Notes: generated by a model from the letters alone, not told the origin. A DNA stretch of 64,000 nt from a bacterium (GCA_024206195.1 JAAGZO010000437.1:147458-211457), one strand, 5' to 3'. Shown: positions 8,252 to 16,501, counted from the stretch's first letter. Made by a program: numbers and translations.

Positions 8252-8794
8252 TCATCTGCTCATTAAGTTAAATAGAGGACCATCACATTTTGTTAGATCC
8301 TTCATAGCAGCCTCAAGATCATCAGAATGATCATACCTGCAAGTCATCTCTGGACCAACTAGTTCAGGCATTGGATTGGATTCAAACCTCGAAATAACCT
8401 CGCAAAGCCCATTATTCTCCCCTTTTATCTCGTAATAATAAACCACTCCGGTAGTTACTTCTGTTGTGATGCTTGCTTTTTTGCATTTTGCAAACTTTTC
8501 TTCAAAGCAGCTCATGTCATTACATGCAATGTCTGAACTTGAAAGAAGAAGAAAAGCACCTGTTGCAACCACAACAACAAAGACAACCCATAGCATGACA
8601 ATTGTCATGAATGTTTTCGGCTCTTTTTCAAGTGGCTCCTCTCCTGTGTTAACATAGTGTATTGCTGCTTTCACGTCTTCAAATTTATGTCCCTGCTGTA
8701 CAAGGTACTTCAGTAATCTTTGAGAAGAATATCCCTCGTCAAACTTCTTCATAATCCATGCAACAAGCTGATGATTCAGTTCTTTTTTTCTCAT
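8252..8794 (-). CDS. Membrane protein with N-terminal small helical domain and Cys-containing ectodomain
   Basis: The product is 180 aa. Residues 5-50 form a helical module (WIMKKFDEGYSSQRLLKYLV...VKAAIHYV) resembling the start of the 12652 gene. One TM helix lies near 63-85 (TIVMLWVVFVVVVATGAFLL). The outer part has about six Cys, likely paired as disulfides. The topology is N-in, C-out. The shared N-terminal helical plus TM plus Cys design suggests a lineage-specific family of envelope proteins. Function unknown. Confidence 0.7.
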   Translation of the reverse strand: MRKKELNHQLVAWIMKKFDEGYSSQRLLKYLVQQGHKFEDVKAAIHYVNTGEEPLEKEPKTFMTIVMLWVVFVVVVATGAFLLLSSSDIACNDMSCFEEKFAKCKKASITTEVTTGVVYYYEIKGENNGLCEVISRFESNPMPELVGPEMTCRYDHSDDLEAAMKDLTKCDGPLFNLMSR

Positions 8795-8860
8795 TAATCC
8801 TTTCTGAGAAAGCTTGGTTTATAAATCTTTATAAATTGCAGACACTTTCACATTAATAGT

Positions 8861-9733
8861 ATGTTCTACAGCATAGTAAAAAATGGAAAACTGATTGAAG
8901 AGAGAGAATGGAAAAAGTTAGTCAATAGTCTAAAATCAAAAACAACTTTAGAAAAGAAACAGGCAAAATCACTCTTAAAAAAAGATCTCGAAGAAGCAGT
9001 GCAAGCAAGAGCAAAAGACAACTTTGGAATTCTTTTATCAGGCGGTATAGACAGTTCTCTCTTAGCATTAATAGCAAAGAAACCAAACCATGACTTCACC
9101 TGCTACTCAGTCGGCCTGAAAAACTCAGAGGACCTTGAATGGGCGCAAAAAGCCTCTTTATTGATGCATCTCAAATTGAAAACAAGAATATTATCCTTAG
9201 ATGAAGCAGAGACAATAATAAAGAAAGTAACAAAGATACTCAAAGAACCAAGCGTAGTCAAGGTTGGCGTTGCTTCTGTTGTCTATGCTGCAGCAGAGAT
9301 AGCAAAAAAAGACAAAATCAAGACCTTATTTTCTGGACTTGGCTCAGAAGAGCTCTTTGCAGGCTATCAAAGGCACAAACTTGCAAAGGATGTTAACAAG
9401 GAGTGCTGGTCAGGATTGAGAGGTATGTGGTCCAGAGATCTTGAGAGAGACTTTATAATAGCAAAAAAAGCCAAAATAAAGCTGGCAACACCATTTCTGG
9501 ACAAAAATGTGATAAAAACCTCGATGTCAATACCTTCAAAATACAAGCTGACCAAAGAAACAGACAAGGCAATCATTCGTGAAGTAGCTTTAGACCTTGG
9601 ATTGCCAAGAGAGATTGCCTACAGAAAAAAGAGAGCTGCACAGTATGGCAGCAGTTTTGACAAGGCAATCAAAAAGCTGTCAAAAAAGCATGGATTCAAA
9701 ACAAAAAAGGAATATCTGGCTAGTCTTCTTTAG
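8861..9733 (+). CDS. Stand-alone asparagine synthase (ATP-dependent) domain protein
   Basis: The product is 290 aa. The PP-loop is SGGIDSSLLAL (about 60-70) and the SGLGSEELFAGYQRH motif near 160 is typical of AsnB C-terminal domains. ATPFLDKNVIKTSMSIP and RKKRAAQYGS complete the family pattern. The whole N-terminal glutaminase domain is absent; a short segment of about 50 aa replaces it. Such a protein could use free ammonia or a separate glutaminase, or adenylate another substrate. The TATA box is about 29 nt before the ATG. Confidence 0.85.
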   Translation: MFYSIVKNGKLIEEREWKKLVNSLKSKTTLEKKQAKSLLKKDLEEAVQARAKDNFGILLSGGIDSSLLALIAKKPNHDFTCYSVGLKNSEDLEWAQKASLLMHLKLKTRILSLDEAETIIKKVTKILKEPSVVKVGVASVVYAAAEIAKKDKIKTLFSGLGSEELFAGYQRHKLAKDVNKECWSGLRGMWSRDLERDFIIAKKAKIKLATPFLDKNVIKTSMSIPSKYKLTKETDKAIIREVALDLGLPREIAYRKKRAAQYGSSFDKAIKKLSKKHGFKTKKEYLASLL

Positions 9734-9843
9734 TGTACTTAGAAGTGGTGGTGAATTTAACTTATTTTAAAGTGATAAAAAAAACAAAATTTATATATGA
9801 GTTAACTCAAAGAAATTGTATCGAAACCACAAAGAGGGGCATA

Positions 9844-10593
9844 ATGAGATTTTTTTCAATAGTACTTACATTAATTCTATTAGCTAGCTTTGTCTGTGCA
9901 CAGGAAGCTGTCCCTACGCTTTACGAGGAAGGCAACCTTGACACAGAGTGCAAGAAGCAGTATGAATGCCAGCAATCAGGGGATGACTATTGGTATGACT
10001 GCTTTGAAGATAATGGTGAATGCAGATGTCTTCTTGGTGAATTCTCAAAATGCGATTTTGAGAACAGCTCAATAAACCTTGACGAATGGTGCGCATACAA
10101 GTTCGAGTGCACGCCTAGAGGAGATGATTTTTACAAGGAGTGTTTCTATGACACAGAGATGGAAGGCGAGCATGAAGATAAATGCCGCTGTTATGTCGGA
10201 AATTTTGAGGACTGCAGGCTTGATCTAAGCTCTGTAATTATCGAGGAAGAGCCTGAAAAGGAAGAATCAAAGGAAATAATAGAACCTGAACCAGAAGAAG
10301 AGGAAGAATCTGAACCAGGAATCTTTGGATCCGCAATAAACCGCCTGAAAAACTTCTGGCAGTGGCTTCTCGGATACCCTGAATTTTTTAAAACAGGAAG
10401 CTGGGTGCTTGCTGTTATAATCATAATCATTATTGCGTTGCTATACTACTTTTACAGGGACAGCCCTTCAAATAATGTAAGAAGAGCAAGACGATATCAC
10501 AGGCTGGCTGAAAAAGCGCACAGCAGTGGAAAAGAAGAGAAGTCAAAGCGATACTACGCAATGGCTGAAGATTTCAGGACGAGGACAAAATAA
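9844..10593 (+). CDS. Secreted/membrane Cys-rich protein with acidic linker
   Basis: The product is 249 aa from the ATG after an AAAGAGGGG ribosome site. It has a signal peptide (RFFSIVLTLILLASFVCA), then two related Cys modules of about 45 aa (YECQQSGDDYWYDCF, FECTPRGDDFYKECF). A Glu/Pro-rich linker, a TM helix near 198-215 (VLAVIIIIIIALLYYFY) and a short basic cytoplasmic tail follow. The tail ends immediately before two ATPase genes, so it could be a surface component powered or controlled by them. Function unknown. Confidence 0.72.
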   Translation: MRFFSIVLTLILLASFVCAQEAVPTLYEEGNLDTECKKQYECQQSGDDYWYDCFEDNGECRCLLGEFSKCDFENSSINLDEWCAYKFECTPRGDDFYKECFYDTEMEGEHEDKCRCYVGNFEDCRLDLSSVIIEEEPEKEESKEIIEPEPEEEEESEPGIFGSAINRLKNFWQWLLGYPEFFKTGSWVLAVIIIIIIALLYYFYRDSPSNNVRRARRYHRLAEKAHSSGKEEKSKRYYAMAEDFRTRTK

Positions 10594-10594
10594 A

Positions 10595-11305
10595 ATGGAA
10601 TGGTTTGAAAAGCTTGACTACTACGAAAATCCGCTTACACCGGATGCAGTTGAAGAACCGTTTGCTATTGAAAAACTAGTTGATGACCTGCACTACAGAG
10701 TCGAGTCAGGCAGCATGGTTTTCATAGAGGGACCTGATGGTGTTGGCAAATCATCCCTGCTTATGAGCATTGTAAAGAAGTTCAGCGGCAAAAAAAGAGT
10801 TATTTTCCTAGATTGCACAAAACTAAAGAAAAATGTTGATATTGAAAGAGTGATGCATGAAAGATACGGTTTTTTCGGCAGGCTTTTCAACCTTACACCA
10901 CAGAACATGATCCTGCTTTTAGATGACATATCAGTTTTTTCAAAGAAGAATTTTGAGAGAGTTAAATACTTTTTTGACAACAACTACATCAGATCTGTTG
11001 TTTTCAGTGGAAAGAGCTATGCATCTGCAGGAATGCCAAAAGACATACAGGATCGCATTGGGAACAGGATATTCAGGATGAATCCTCTGTCAGAAGAAGA
11101 TTCTGTAAGGCTTTTCAGAGAGCGCGCAGGAAATATAGAGTTCATTACAGACGAAATAATCAAAAAGATTTATAAACTGTCAGGAAAGAGCACAAAACGA
11201 TTCCTAGAAAACTGCAATAAAGCGTGCAGTTACGCTGTTAATCACAACATTGACTTGATGTCTGACAGTGATTTAAAGAAGGCACTCGGTGGTAAACGTG
11301 GATAG
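10595..11305 (+). CDS. AAA ATPase of the ExeA/Orc1-like type, first of a tandem pair
   Basis: The product is 236 aa. Walker A is GPDGVGKSS near residue 49 and Walker B is MILLLDD near 107-113. A C-terminal helical lid includes LSEEDSVRLFRERAG, as in ExeA/GspA and ORC-like ATPases. The ATG lies 2 nt after the stop of the Cys-rich membrane gene. It is clearly paralogous to the next gene, sharing FEKLDYYENP against YKQLGFYSNP starts. Substrate unknown. Confidence 0.8.
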   Translation: MEWFEKLDYYENPLTPDAVEEPFAIEKLVDDLHYRVESGSMVFIEGPDGVGKSSLLMSIVKKFSGKKRVIFLDCTKLKKNVDIERVMHERYGFFGRLFNLTPQNMILLLDDISVFSKKNFERVKYFFDNNYIRSVVFSGKSYASAGMPKDIQDRIGNRIFRMNPLSEEDSVRLFRERAGNIEFITDEIIKKIYKLSGKSTKRFLENCNKACSYAVNHNIDLMSDSDLKKALGGKRG

Positions 11306-12179
11306 ACTTTGGTATAAACAACTTGGATTTTATAGTAACCCATTTAGCATTAAACCTGCTGCTTTTCACAATGAAGTGATTGGTTATAATCTTGAATTGG
11401 TATTTGATAAGCTTGAAGAGGGAACAATACAATTCATTAAGGGTCCTTTGGGTACAGGCAAGACAACAATTCTTAAGCATATTCTTAACCGCTTTGGCGG
11501 GAAAAAGAAGGTAATGTACTACTGCTATGGTCCATATGAGAAAATAAACACAAAAAACCTTCTCAATGGTCGCTATGGTATATGGGGTAAGATGCTTGAC
11601 ATGATGCCTCGCGACATGATTCTTCTTGTTGATGAATCAGATAACATGAAGAAAAAGGATGCAGAGGACATTTTACGTTACTTCAGAGAGGGCTATCTAA
11701 AATCTGTCGTGTTCTTTGGTTTTGATTTCAAAAAAAGCGGTTTCCCAAAAGAAATGGATAAGTTCATTAAGAAAAATACAGTCTCATTGAAAATACTTAA
11801 TGGATCTGACGCTGTTGAGCTAATAAGAAAACGAATAGGCAGCATAGGGATGCTTCCAGACAATATCATAAAGCAGCTCTACGCACTTTCAGACAACAAC
11901 ATGAGACTGCTTCTTGAGAACTGCGAGGATCTCTGCAGGGCTGCTGTGCTTAATGGTGATGATAAAGTAACTGAGAAGCAGCTGAAGGAGCTGATGCCTC
12001 AAAAAAAGAAAAAGACACCAAAGCCAAAAAAGGTTAAGAAAGAAAAAAAGCCGAAAAAGCAGGAACCTAAGATTACGATCAAGGAAGTAAATTACAACAG
12101 CGACATTAATCTAAGCAACATCAGAACTTACGAAGAAGAGATGGCCACAGCAAGGCCAGAAATCGAGAGGGAGGAATGA
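11289..12179 (+). CDS. AAA ATPase of the ExeA/Orc1-like type with basic tail, second of a pair
   Basis: The product is about 296 aa from a GTG. A second GTG three codons later aligns better with the paralogue's start and cannot be excluded. Walker A is GPLGTGKTT and Walker B is MILLVDE. The C-terminal 50 residues are Lys/Pro-rich (KKKKTPKPKKVKKEKKPKK), suggesting nucleic-acid or acidic-surface binding. The gene overlaps its upstream paralogue by 17 nt and the next gene by 4 nt. The pair may form a hetero-oligomer. Confidence 0.8.
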   Translation: MVNVDRLWYKQLGFYSNPFSIKPAAFHNEVIGYNLELVFDKLEEGTIQFIKGPLGTGKTTILKHILNRFGGKKKVMYYCYGPYEKINTKNLLNGRYGIWGKMLDMMPRDMILLVDESDNMKKKDAEDILRYFREGYLKSVVFFGFDFKKSGFPKEMDKFIKKNTVSLKILNGSDAVELIRKRIGSIGMLPDNIIKQLYALSDNNMRLLLENCEDLCRAAVLNGDDKVTEKQLKELMPQKKKKTPKPKKVKKEKKPKKQEPKITIKEVNYNSDINLSNIRTYEEEMATARPEIEREE

Positions 12180-12604
12180 TTGAAATAGATCTAGCTGCGG
12201 GACTAATTCGTGAAGATGCTTTTCCTTTTAGAAACGGTCAGGGAAAAGAGAATTCAAGTTTGATTCGTTTAGCTAATATACTAACATATAACGACTTAAT
12301 AGAAAGTGGCAAGATAGGTGATTTTAATTATGATAACAAGGGCATCAACATTTCACTGGATAATTTTGGTAAAAACACAAACACGGTTGGCGACAGGAAT
12401 TACTTCTGTAAACAACCCGTACTGAGGGTATTCCCTACTGACGGAGGAATAGAATTTGTTGAAGGTGTCAGTGTACAAGATCCGGAACATCCCAGATATA
12501 AGTGTGTCTTACATGTTCCTGAAGCTAATGTCACTTTAAAGTATTCTTCTAGGATAGATGAAGAGAAAATCCTCAAAGCACTGAAGGGCGAGATTTCTCA
12601 ATAA
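12176..12604 (+). CDS. Unknown 142-aa protein at the end of the ATPase operon
   Basis: Not recognised. Soluble, with mostly beta-like segments (FNYDNKGINISLDNFG, VLRVFPTDGGIEFVEGV, CVLHVPEANVTLKYS). It starts within an ATGA overlap with the second ATPase, so it belongs to the same operon. Its sequence is somewhat more AT-rich than the ATPases. No function is claimed. Confidence 0.6.
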   Translation: MIEIDLAAGLIREDAFPFRNGQGKENSSLIRLANILTYNDLIESGKIGDFNYDNKGINISLDNFGKNTNTVGDRNYFCKQPVLRVFPTDGGIEFVEGVSVQDPEHPRYKCVLHVPEANVTLKYSSRIDEEKILKALKGEISQ

Positions 12605-12651
12605 TAGCCAAAGTTTTTTATACCCCCCTATCTGTCTATTCATAAAAAGAG

Positions 12652-13308
12652 GTGTTTGGGATAGATAATACTGGTGTAAAGAGCTATATAAGAGAACAGC
12701 TGTTAAAAGGGCATGCTGTTGAAGATGTAAAGCATGCTTTACATAAAGCAGGCTATGAACCTAAGTATGTCCATGCTGCAGTGTCTTCAGTTAAGAGCAG
12801 CGGTATAAAGAGAGCAGCGAGAAGCCCTTTTTCTGGTTTAGAGATTAATTGGAGAGCCATGAGTTTAGTACTTCTTGCAATAGTTGTTATTGCATTGATT
12901 GCTTTTGCAGCAATAAGCTACGCAAAAGCACCAAAGACAGAAAAAATTGAAGTAACTCCTGAACCGCAACCAGAACCGATTCCAGAACCTGTTGTCAAAG
13001 AAACAACAGACATTTGCGAGCAAAACCCTACTTTCAAGAAATTCTGCTACTTTAAAAGAGCATTAGAGGAAAGAGACAGCAGCTATTGTACTAATATTGT
13101 TGAATCAACTGAATGCATAAAAAATGTTGCTGCTATTCTCAGGGATGACTTGCAGTGTGCAGGCAATCAGGAATGCATAACACATGTTTCTGAATGCAAT
13201 AAAGATGCAACCAGCAATGAATACTGCAGAATAAAAGAGAGCTTCTTATGCAACAGCCTCGGTGAACTCACTGCAGAATGCGTTGCTCACCAAGGACTTG
13301 CTACTTAA
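12652..13308 (+). CDS. Membrane protein with N-terminal helical module and Cys-rich ectodomain
   Basis: The product is 218 aa from a GTG that overlaps the GAGGTG ribosome site. The N-terminal module (VKSYIREQLLKGHAVEDVKH) resembles that of the 8252-8794 product. One TM helix lies near 72-92, then a Pro/Glu linker and an outer domain with about 12 Cys. The gene follows the ATPase operon after a 47-nt gap. A TATA-like TTTTTTATACC (about 12613) gives it its own promoter. Confidence 0.7.
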   Translation: MFGIDNTGVKSYIREQLLKGHAVEDVKHALHKAGYEPKYVHAAVSSVKSSGIKRAARSPFSGLEINWRAMSLVLLAIVVIALIAFAAISYAKAPKTEKIEVTPEPQPEPIPEPVVKETTDICEQNPTFKKFCYFKRALEERDSSYCTNIVESTECIKNVAAILRDDLQCAGNQECITHVSECNKDATSNEYCRIKESFLCNSLGELTAECVAHQGLAT

Positions 13309-13339
13309 AAACCAGCAAGGAGTATTATTTTTAAGAATT

Positions 13340-14434
13340 CTACTTCAGATTAATCTGAACAATATCTTTATCTTTCAATTCATGGTCTAATCTAAAGACC
13401 TGGCCAGGAAACTTTGCTGATTTGCCCCAGACCTTTGCAAACCTGAATTTAGATATGAACTCTCTGTGCAGCTTTTCGCAGACATCCTTCACAGTGCATC
13501 CTTTTCTCATGATCAATGGTTCTTCAAGGTCTGCTTTTTTGCCAACCTCTTTCAGATATATCCTTACAAACTGCAGCTTGTTGAAGATTTCATCCCTTAA
13601 ACAATCGAGATTGATGTTTTTCTCGCCAGAAATAGGCATTCCTCCTCTTACAGTGTAGAGCGCTTCATCAAGCTCTTCTTTGGTAACAAGATCCATCTTG
13701 TTCAGCAAGGTTATTGCTGGAATGTATTCCTTGTTCTTTTCAATGACATCAATCAATTGGTCAACAGAGATATCATCTCTGATCAATACATGAGCATTAT
13801 TCTGTTTGAATTCTTTCATAACACCTGTTATTGTCTCATTGTTCAGCTTTGTCAGCTTCACAGTTGTTCCTATCTGCACTCCGCCTCTAACAGTAGGCTT
13901 TATCTTGACAATAGGCTTTTCCTGATTCATCCTTATGTTGCTGTCATAGAGTTCTTTCTCAAGCACTTTCAGCTGCTTTAGATCAAATACATCTACAATC
14001 ATCAGTATCAAATCTGCGTTCCTTACAACAGCCAACACTTCTTTTCCTCTTCCTGTTCCTGCTGCTGCTCCGCTCACAATTCCAGGAACATCAAGTATCT
14101 GTATTTTTGCTGATTTATACTTTAGTAGTCCAGGAATACAAGTCAATGTTGTAAATGCGTATTTTGCTACTTTTGAATCTGCATTTGTAAGAGCATTAAG
14201 AAGTGTTGATTTTCCTACAGAAGGGAATCCAATGAGAACTACTGTTGCATCTCCTGTCTTTCTTACAGTATATCCGCTGGTTTTTCCTTTCCCGCGGGCT
14301 CTGCTAACTTCCTTTTGCCTGAGATTAGCTATCTTTGCCTTTGTCAGCCCTATGTGATGCTGTGTCCTCTTATTATAGGGCGTTTTCTTCAGCTCATCTT
14401 CAAGCTCCTTGATCTTTGCCTTATTATCAACCAT
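13340..14434 (-). CDS. DRG-family (Obg/HflX superfamily) GTPase
   Basis: The product is 364 aa. G1 is GFPSVGKSTLLNAL (about 68-81). G3 is DVPGIVSGAAAGTGRG, a hallmark of DRG proteins, and G4 is NKMD. The C-terminus is a TGS domain (MRKGCTVKDVCEKLH to KDKDIVQINL). The N-terminal helical pair (IKELEDELKKTPYNKRTQ) is also typical. DRG proteins associate with ribosomes. The TATA-like CTATATAAG lies about 26 nt before the ATG. Confidence 0.95.
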   Translation of the reverse strand: MVDNKAKIKELEDELKKTPYNKRTQHHIGLTKAKIANLRQKEVSRARGKGKTSGYTVRKTGDATVVLIGFPSVGKSTLLNALTNADSKVAKYAFTTLTCIPGLLKYKSAKIQILDVPGIVSGAAAGTGRGKEVLAVVRNADLILMIVDVFDLKQLKVLEKELYDSNIRMNQEKPIVKIKPTVRGGVQIGTTVKLTKLNNETITGVMKEFKQNNAHVLIRDDISVDQLIDVIEKNKEYIPAITLLNKMDLVTKEELDEALYTVRGGMPISGEKNINLDCLRDEIFNKLQFVRIYLKEVGKKADLEEPLIMRKGCTVKDVCEKLHREFISKFRFAKVWGKSAKFPGQVFRLDHELKDKDIVQINLK

Positions 14435-14474
14435 ATTACCTAAGAAGTCGCATTATCTCTTATATAGTTTTCTC

Positions 14475-14858
14475 TTAACCTAAACCATCAAGTCCTTCAT
14501 GAGGTGCATATTCATCTATGTATTCTGATATTCCTTTAACCTCTGCAGGATTATGCCAGTCTGCTTCTTCAGCTCTTTTTTGCAATTCAACTAAGAACTC
14601 TTTGTCTTTAGATGTAAGCTCATACCCTTCCTGATGAGAATATTGTTTTGGAAAAGGATCTCCTAGCATTCTTTTGCAGTTAAACATAAATATGCGCTTT
14701 ACTACATCCAGGTCAATTCTATAAGTGGAATCTTCTCCAGTAGGCGTGTCCAATGAATGATTGCGAAATTTTATTGTATCATGAAATACTTTTGCAACAG
14801 CCACATTACCTCTTAGATAATGTCTTACAGCTCCTAGCATAACATCGTCGATTGTCAT
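14475..14858 (-). CDS. Unknown 127-aa protein
   Basis: Not recognised. Soluble, helical, with a Tyr-rich DPFPKQYSHQEGYELTSKDKEFL segment split by turns and an acidic C-terminus ending GLDGLG. It begins directly at the stop of the 179-aa upstream product, so the two form an operon. No catalytic motif seen. Confidence 0.6.
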   Translation of the reverse strand: MTIDDVMLGAVRHYLRGNVAVAKVFHDTIKFRNHSLDTPTGEDSTYRIDLDVVKRIFMFNCKRMLGDPFPKQYSHQEGYELTSKDKEFLVELQKRAEEADWHNPAEVKGISEYIDEYAPHEGLDGLG

Positions 14859-15350
14859 TTACATCTCCTGTAATTGTCGTTGATATTCTCCCTTTAACTC
14901 AACATCAAGTTTAGAAAAAACATGATTTATGATTCGAGGTAATTGTCCAGGTCCCATTGATTCATCAAATCCGGATTCTGAAGCTATTGTCTCAAGTCTT
15001 GTCCTGTAATCAAGCAGGAATGTTCCATAATCTCCAAAAGGAAGTTCTCCATCCAATACAAGATAAGGATCTGGAAACTTATCTCCATCTATAGCAACAA
15101 TCTTAAGCACTTTATGAATCTCTGAGGTGGATACTTCAGATAGCTTGTCTGGCTCGCCTTTTATGCGTTGGATTAATGTTGCTTTTCCGCTTAAGAATGG
15201 TTTTGGTACACCATCAAGAATACCGAAAGTAATGCCGAAAACTAGATTTTCAACTTTTCCAGTGTATTTCACCTTCTTATTTCCGAATGGATCTTCTGTT
15301 CGATTTAGATAAAAAGTTCCTTCTATTTCCCTTACAGTGCCTGCTTCCAT
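14859..15350 (-). CDS. Unknown protein, about 163 aa
   Basis: Not recognised. Start chosen at MEAGTVREIEG because a TTTATAAA box (15373-15380) lies about 27 nt before it, as expected for a leaderless archaeal mRNA. An ATG 48 nt further upstream would lie upstream of the transcript. The N-terminal half looks beta-rich (GTFYLNRTEDPFGNKKVKYTG broken by a turn). Operon with the 127-aa gene downstream. Confidence 0.6.
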   Translation of the reverse strand: MEAGTVREIEGTFYLNRTEDPFGNKKVKYTGKVENLVFGITFGILDGVPKPFLSGKATLIQRIKGEPDKLSEVSTSEIHKVLKIVAIDGDKFPDPYLVLDGELPFGDYGTFLLDYRTRLETIASESGFDESMGPGQLPRIINHVFSKLDVELKGEYQRQLQEM

Positions 15351-15505
15351 AATGACTAGGAACATTTTTCCCTTTATAAATCTTTCCTCGATAACCACTC
15401 GAGAGGGGTTACATAGAAACTTGCTTTAGTGCCCTGTTTCTTCCTATAAATCGCCTCAAAATGCGAAGCTTTATAAACAGTTCCTCATCTCTAGCGTATT
15501 AGAAT

Positions 15506-15538
15506 ATAAAAGGGGCTTCGAAAGAAGTGTTCTTTTAT
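15506..15538 (+). promoter_or_regulatory. Conserved leader hairpin with GAAA tetraloop, copy 1
   Basis: In the leader of the first zinc-ribbon gene, ATAAAAG pairs with CTTTTAT as the outer stem. Inside it CTTC-GAAA-GAAG forms a hairpin with a GNRA tetraloop. A CTTTATAAAC box (about 15470) places transcription start just before the structure. The same hairpin recurs before the second copy (15868-15900), so it is probably a functional RNA element. Confidence 0.6.
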
Positions 15539-15559
15539 GATAATTTGGAGGAGAAAACA

Positions 15560-15718
15560 ATGGGAGAATTTGGCGGTGGCGGAAGAGATTTCGGTCCACG
15601 TGAAATGCATAAAGCAACTTGCGCTGAATGCGGCCAGGAATGTGAAGTTCCTTTTAAGCCGAGCGGCGACAGGCCTGTTTACTGCAAAGATTGTTACAAG
15701 AAGAAGAAGGGTTTTTAG
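15560..15718 (+). CDS. CxxC-x17-CxxC zinc-ribbon protein, copy 1
   Basis: The product is 52 aa. CAEC, 17 residues, CKDC exactly fits the CxxC-x17-CxxC domain found in small archaeal and bacterial proteins. It is preceded by a Gly-rich GEFGGGGRDFGPREMHK start and followed by KKKKGF. A strong GGAGGAG ribosome site sits 6-7 nt before this ATG; the in-frame extension upstream would run through the leader hairpin. A near-identical copy lies 429 bp downstream. Probable nucleic-acid-binding small protein; role unknown. Confidence 0.88.
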   Translation: MGEFGGGGRDFGPREMHKATCAECGQECEVPFKPSGDRPVYCKDCYKKKKGF

Positions 15719-15726
15719 TTCTTCGG

Positions 15727-15770
15727 ATGCAATAACTGCATTTAATTTTTTATTTTCTTTTTTTTTTATG
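15727..15770 (+). terminator. Hairpin plus T-rich terminator after zinc-ribbon copy 1
   Basis: ATGCA-ATAAC-TGCAT stem-loop followed by a long T-rich run. It lies 8 nt after the stop. The identical arrangement follows copy 2, so the terminator was duplicated with the gene. Confidence 0.6.
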
Positions 15771-15867
15771 ATATAACTATATTCTCAGAGAAAACATTAA
15801 ACCTCTGTTATTACCTCTAAAAAAGCTAATCTTTATAAACAGTTAACTACTTCTAGAGTATTAGAAT

Positions 15868-15900
15868 ATAAAAGGGCCTTCGAAAGAAGTGTTCTTTTAT
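15868..15900 (+). promoter_or_regulatory. Conserved leader hairpin with GAAA tetraloop, copy 2
   Basis: Same design as 15506-15538: the ATAAAAG/CTTTTAT outer stem and CTTC-GAAA-GAAG inner hairpin are kept, with a GG-GC versus GGGC-C difference in the internal loop. It lies about 30 nt after a CTTTATAAAC box. Confidence 0.6.
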
Positions 15901-15909
15901 AATACACAG

Positions 15910-15968
15910 AAATTGCGTACTAACGTAATTTCTTGTTCCAAAAATCCATCTATCAAGAGGGATTTTTG
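15910..15968 (+). promoter_or_regulatory. Two extra stem-loops in the copy 2 leader
   Basis: This segment, absent from the copy 1 leader, contains AAATTGCGT-ACTA-ACGTAATTT (9 pairs, one G-U) and CAAAAATCC-12 nt-GGATTTTTG (9 pairs). It sits between the tetraloop hairpin and the GGAGGAG ribosome site. It could separate regulation of the two copies. Confidence 0.45.
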
Positions 15969-15988
15969 TTAATTTGGAGGAGAAAACA

Positions 15989-16147
15989 ATGGGAGAATTT
16001 GGCGGTGGCGGAAGAAATTTCGGTCCACGTGAAATGCATAAAGCAACTTGCGCTGAATGTGGCCAGGAATGTGAAGTTCCTTTTAAGCCATCTGGTGACA
16101 AGCCTGTTTACTGCAAGGAATGTTATAAAAAGAAGAAGGGTTTTTAG
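15989..16147 (+). CDS. CxxC-x17-CxxC zinc-ribbon protein, copy 2
   Basis: The product is 52 aa, identical to copy 1 except for a few conservative changes (GRN for GRD, DKP for DRP, CKEC for CKDC). The ribosome site, coding length and terminator are conserved. The leader is longer by about 70 nt because of two additional stem-loops. A recent tandem duplication that includes promoter, leader and terminator explains both copies. Confidence 0.88.
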   Translation: MGEFGGGGRNFGPREMHKATCAECGQECEVPFKPSGDKPVYCKECYKKKKGF

Positions 16148-16155
16148 TTCTTCGG

Positions 16156-16196
16156 ATGCAATAACTGCATTTAATTTTTTATTTTCTTTTTTTTCT
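16156..16196 (+). terminator. Hairpin plus T-rich terminator after zinc-ribbon copy 2
   Basis: ATGCA-ATAAC-TGCAT stem-loop and T-rich run, the same as after copy 1. It also faces the end of the convergent membrane-protein gene. Confidence 0.6.
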
Positions 16197-16201
16197 ATAA
16201 A

Positions 16202-16501
16202 TTAACCTTTAGATACCATTACAATATACAAACCTATCTCTCCAGTTAGTATAATAATGAAGGATATTATGTAGTATATTGTGAATATTCTGCTTGTTTT
16301 AAGAATTTGATAGACTATTGCTGCCAGTATCACAAATGGAAGCAATTGGAAGAGTACGAGGTCTAAAAAGGTCCATACATTTGAACCCATAGCCAGGTTA
16401 ATCCAAATAACAAAGCTCTTGACAAACATAAGAACTCCCCAAGGCACTATAACGCCTGTTAATCCCTCGCGATTTTTCTGTTTGTCATCCTCTTTCTTCA
16501 T
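16202..16501 (-). CDS. Small membrane protein, three TM helices
   Basis: The product is 99 aa. A charged N-terminus (KKEDDKQKNRE) is followed by three hydrophobic helices, roughly residues 15-35, 42-62 and 73-95. A GAAGTGATA ribosome-site-like stretch precedes the ATG. No family is recognised. Expected in the cytoplasmic membrane. Confidence 0.65.
   Translation of the reverse strand: MKKEDDKQKNREGLTGVIVPWGVLMFVKSFVIWINLAMGSNVWTFLDLVLFQLLPFVILAAIVYQILKTSRIFTIYYIISFIIILTGEIGLYIVMVSKG

Noticed and set aside
10595..12179. The twin ATPases as replication initiators of the Orc1/Cdc6 type
   Set aside because: They lack a clear C-terminal winged helix and the Orc1 initiator motif, and no origin-like repeats lie nearby.
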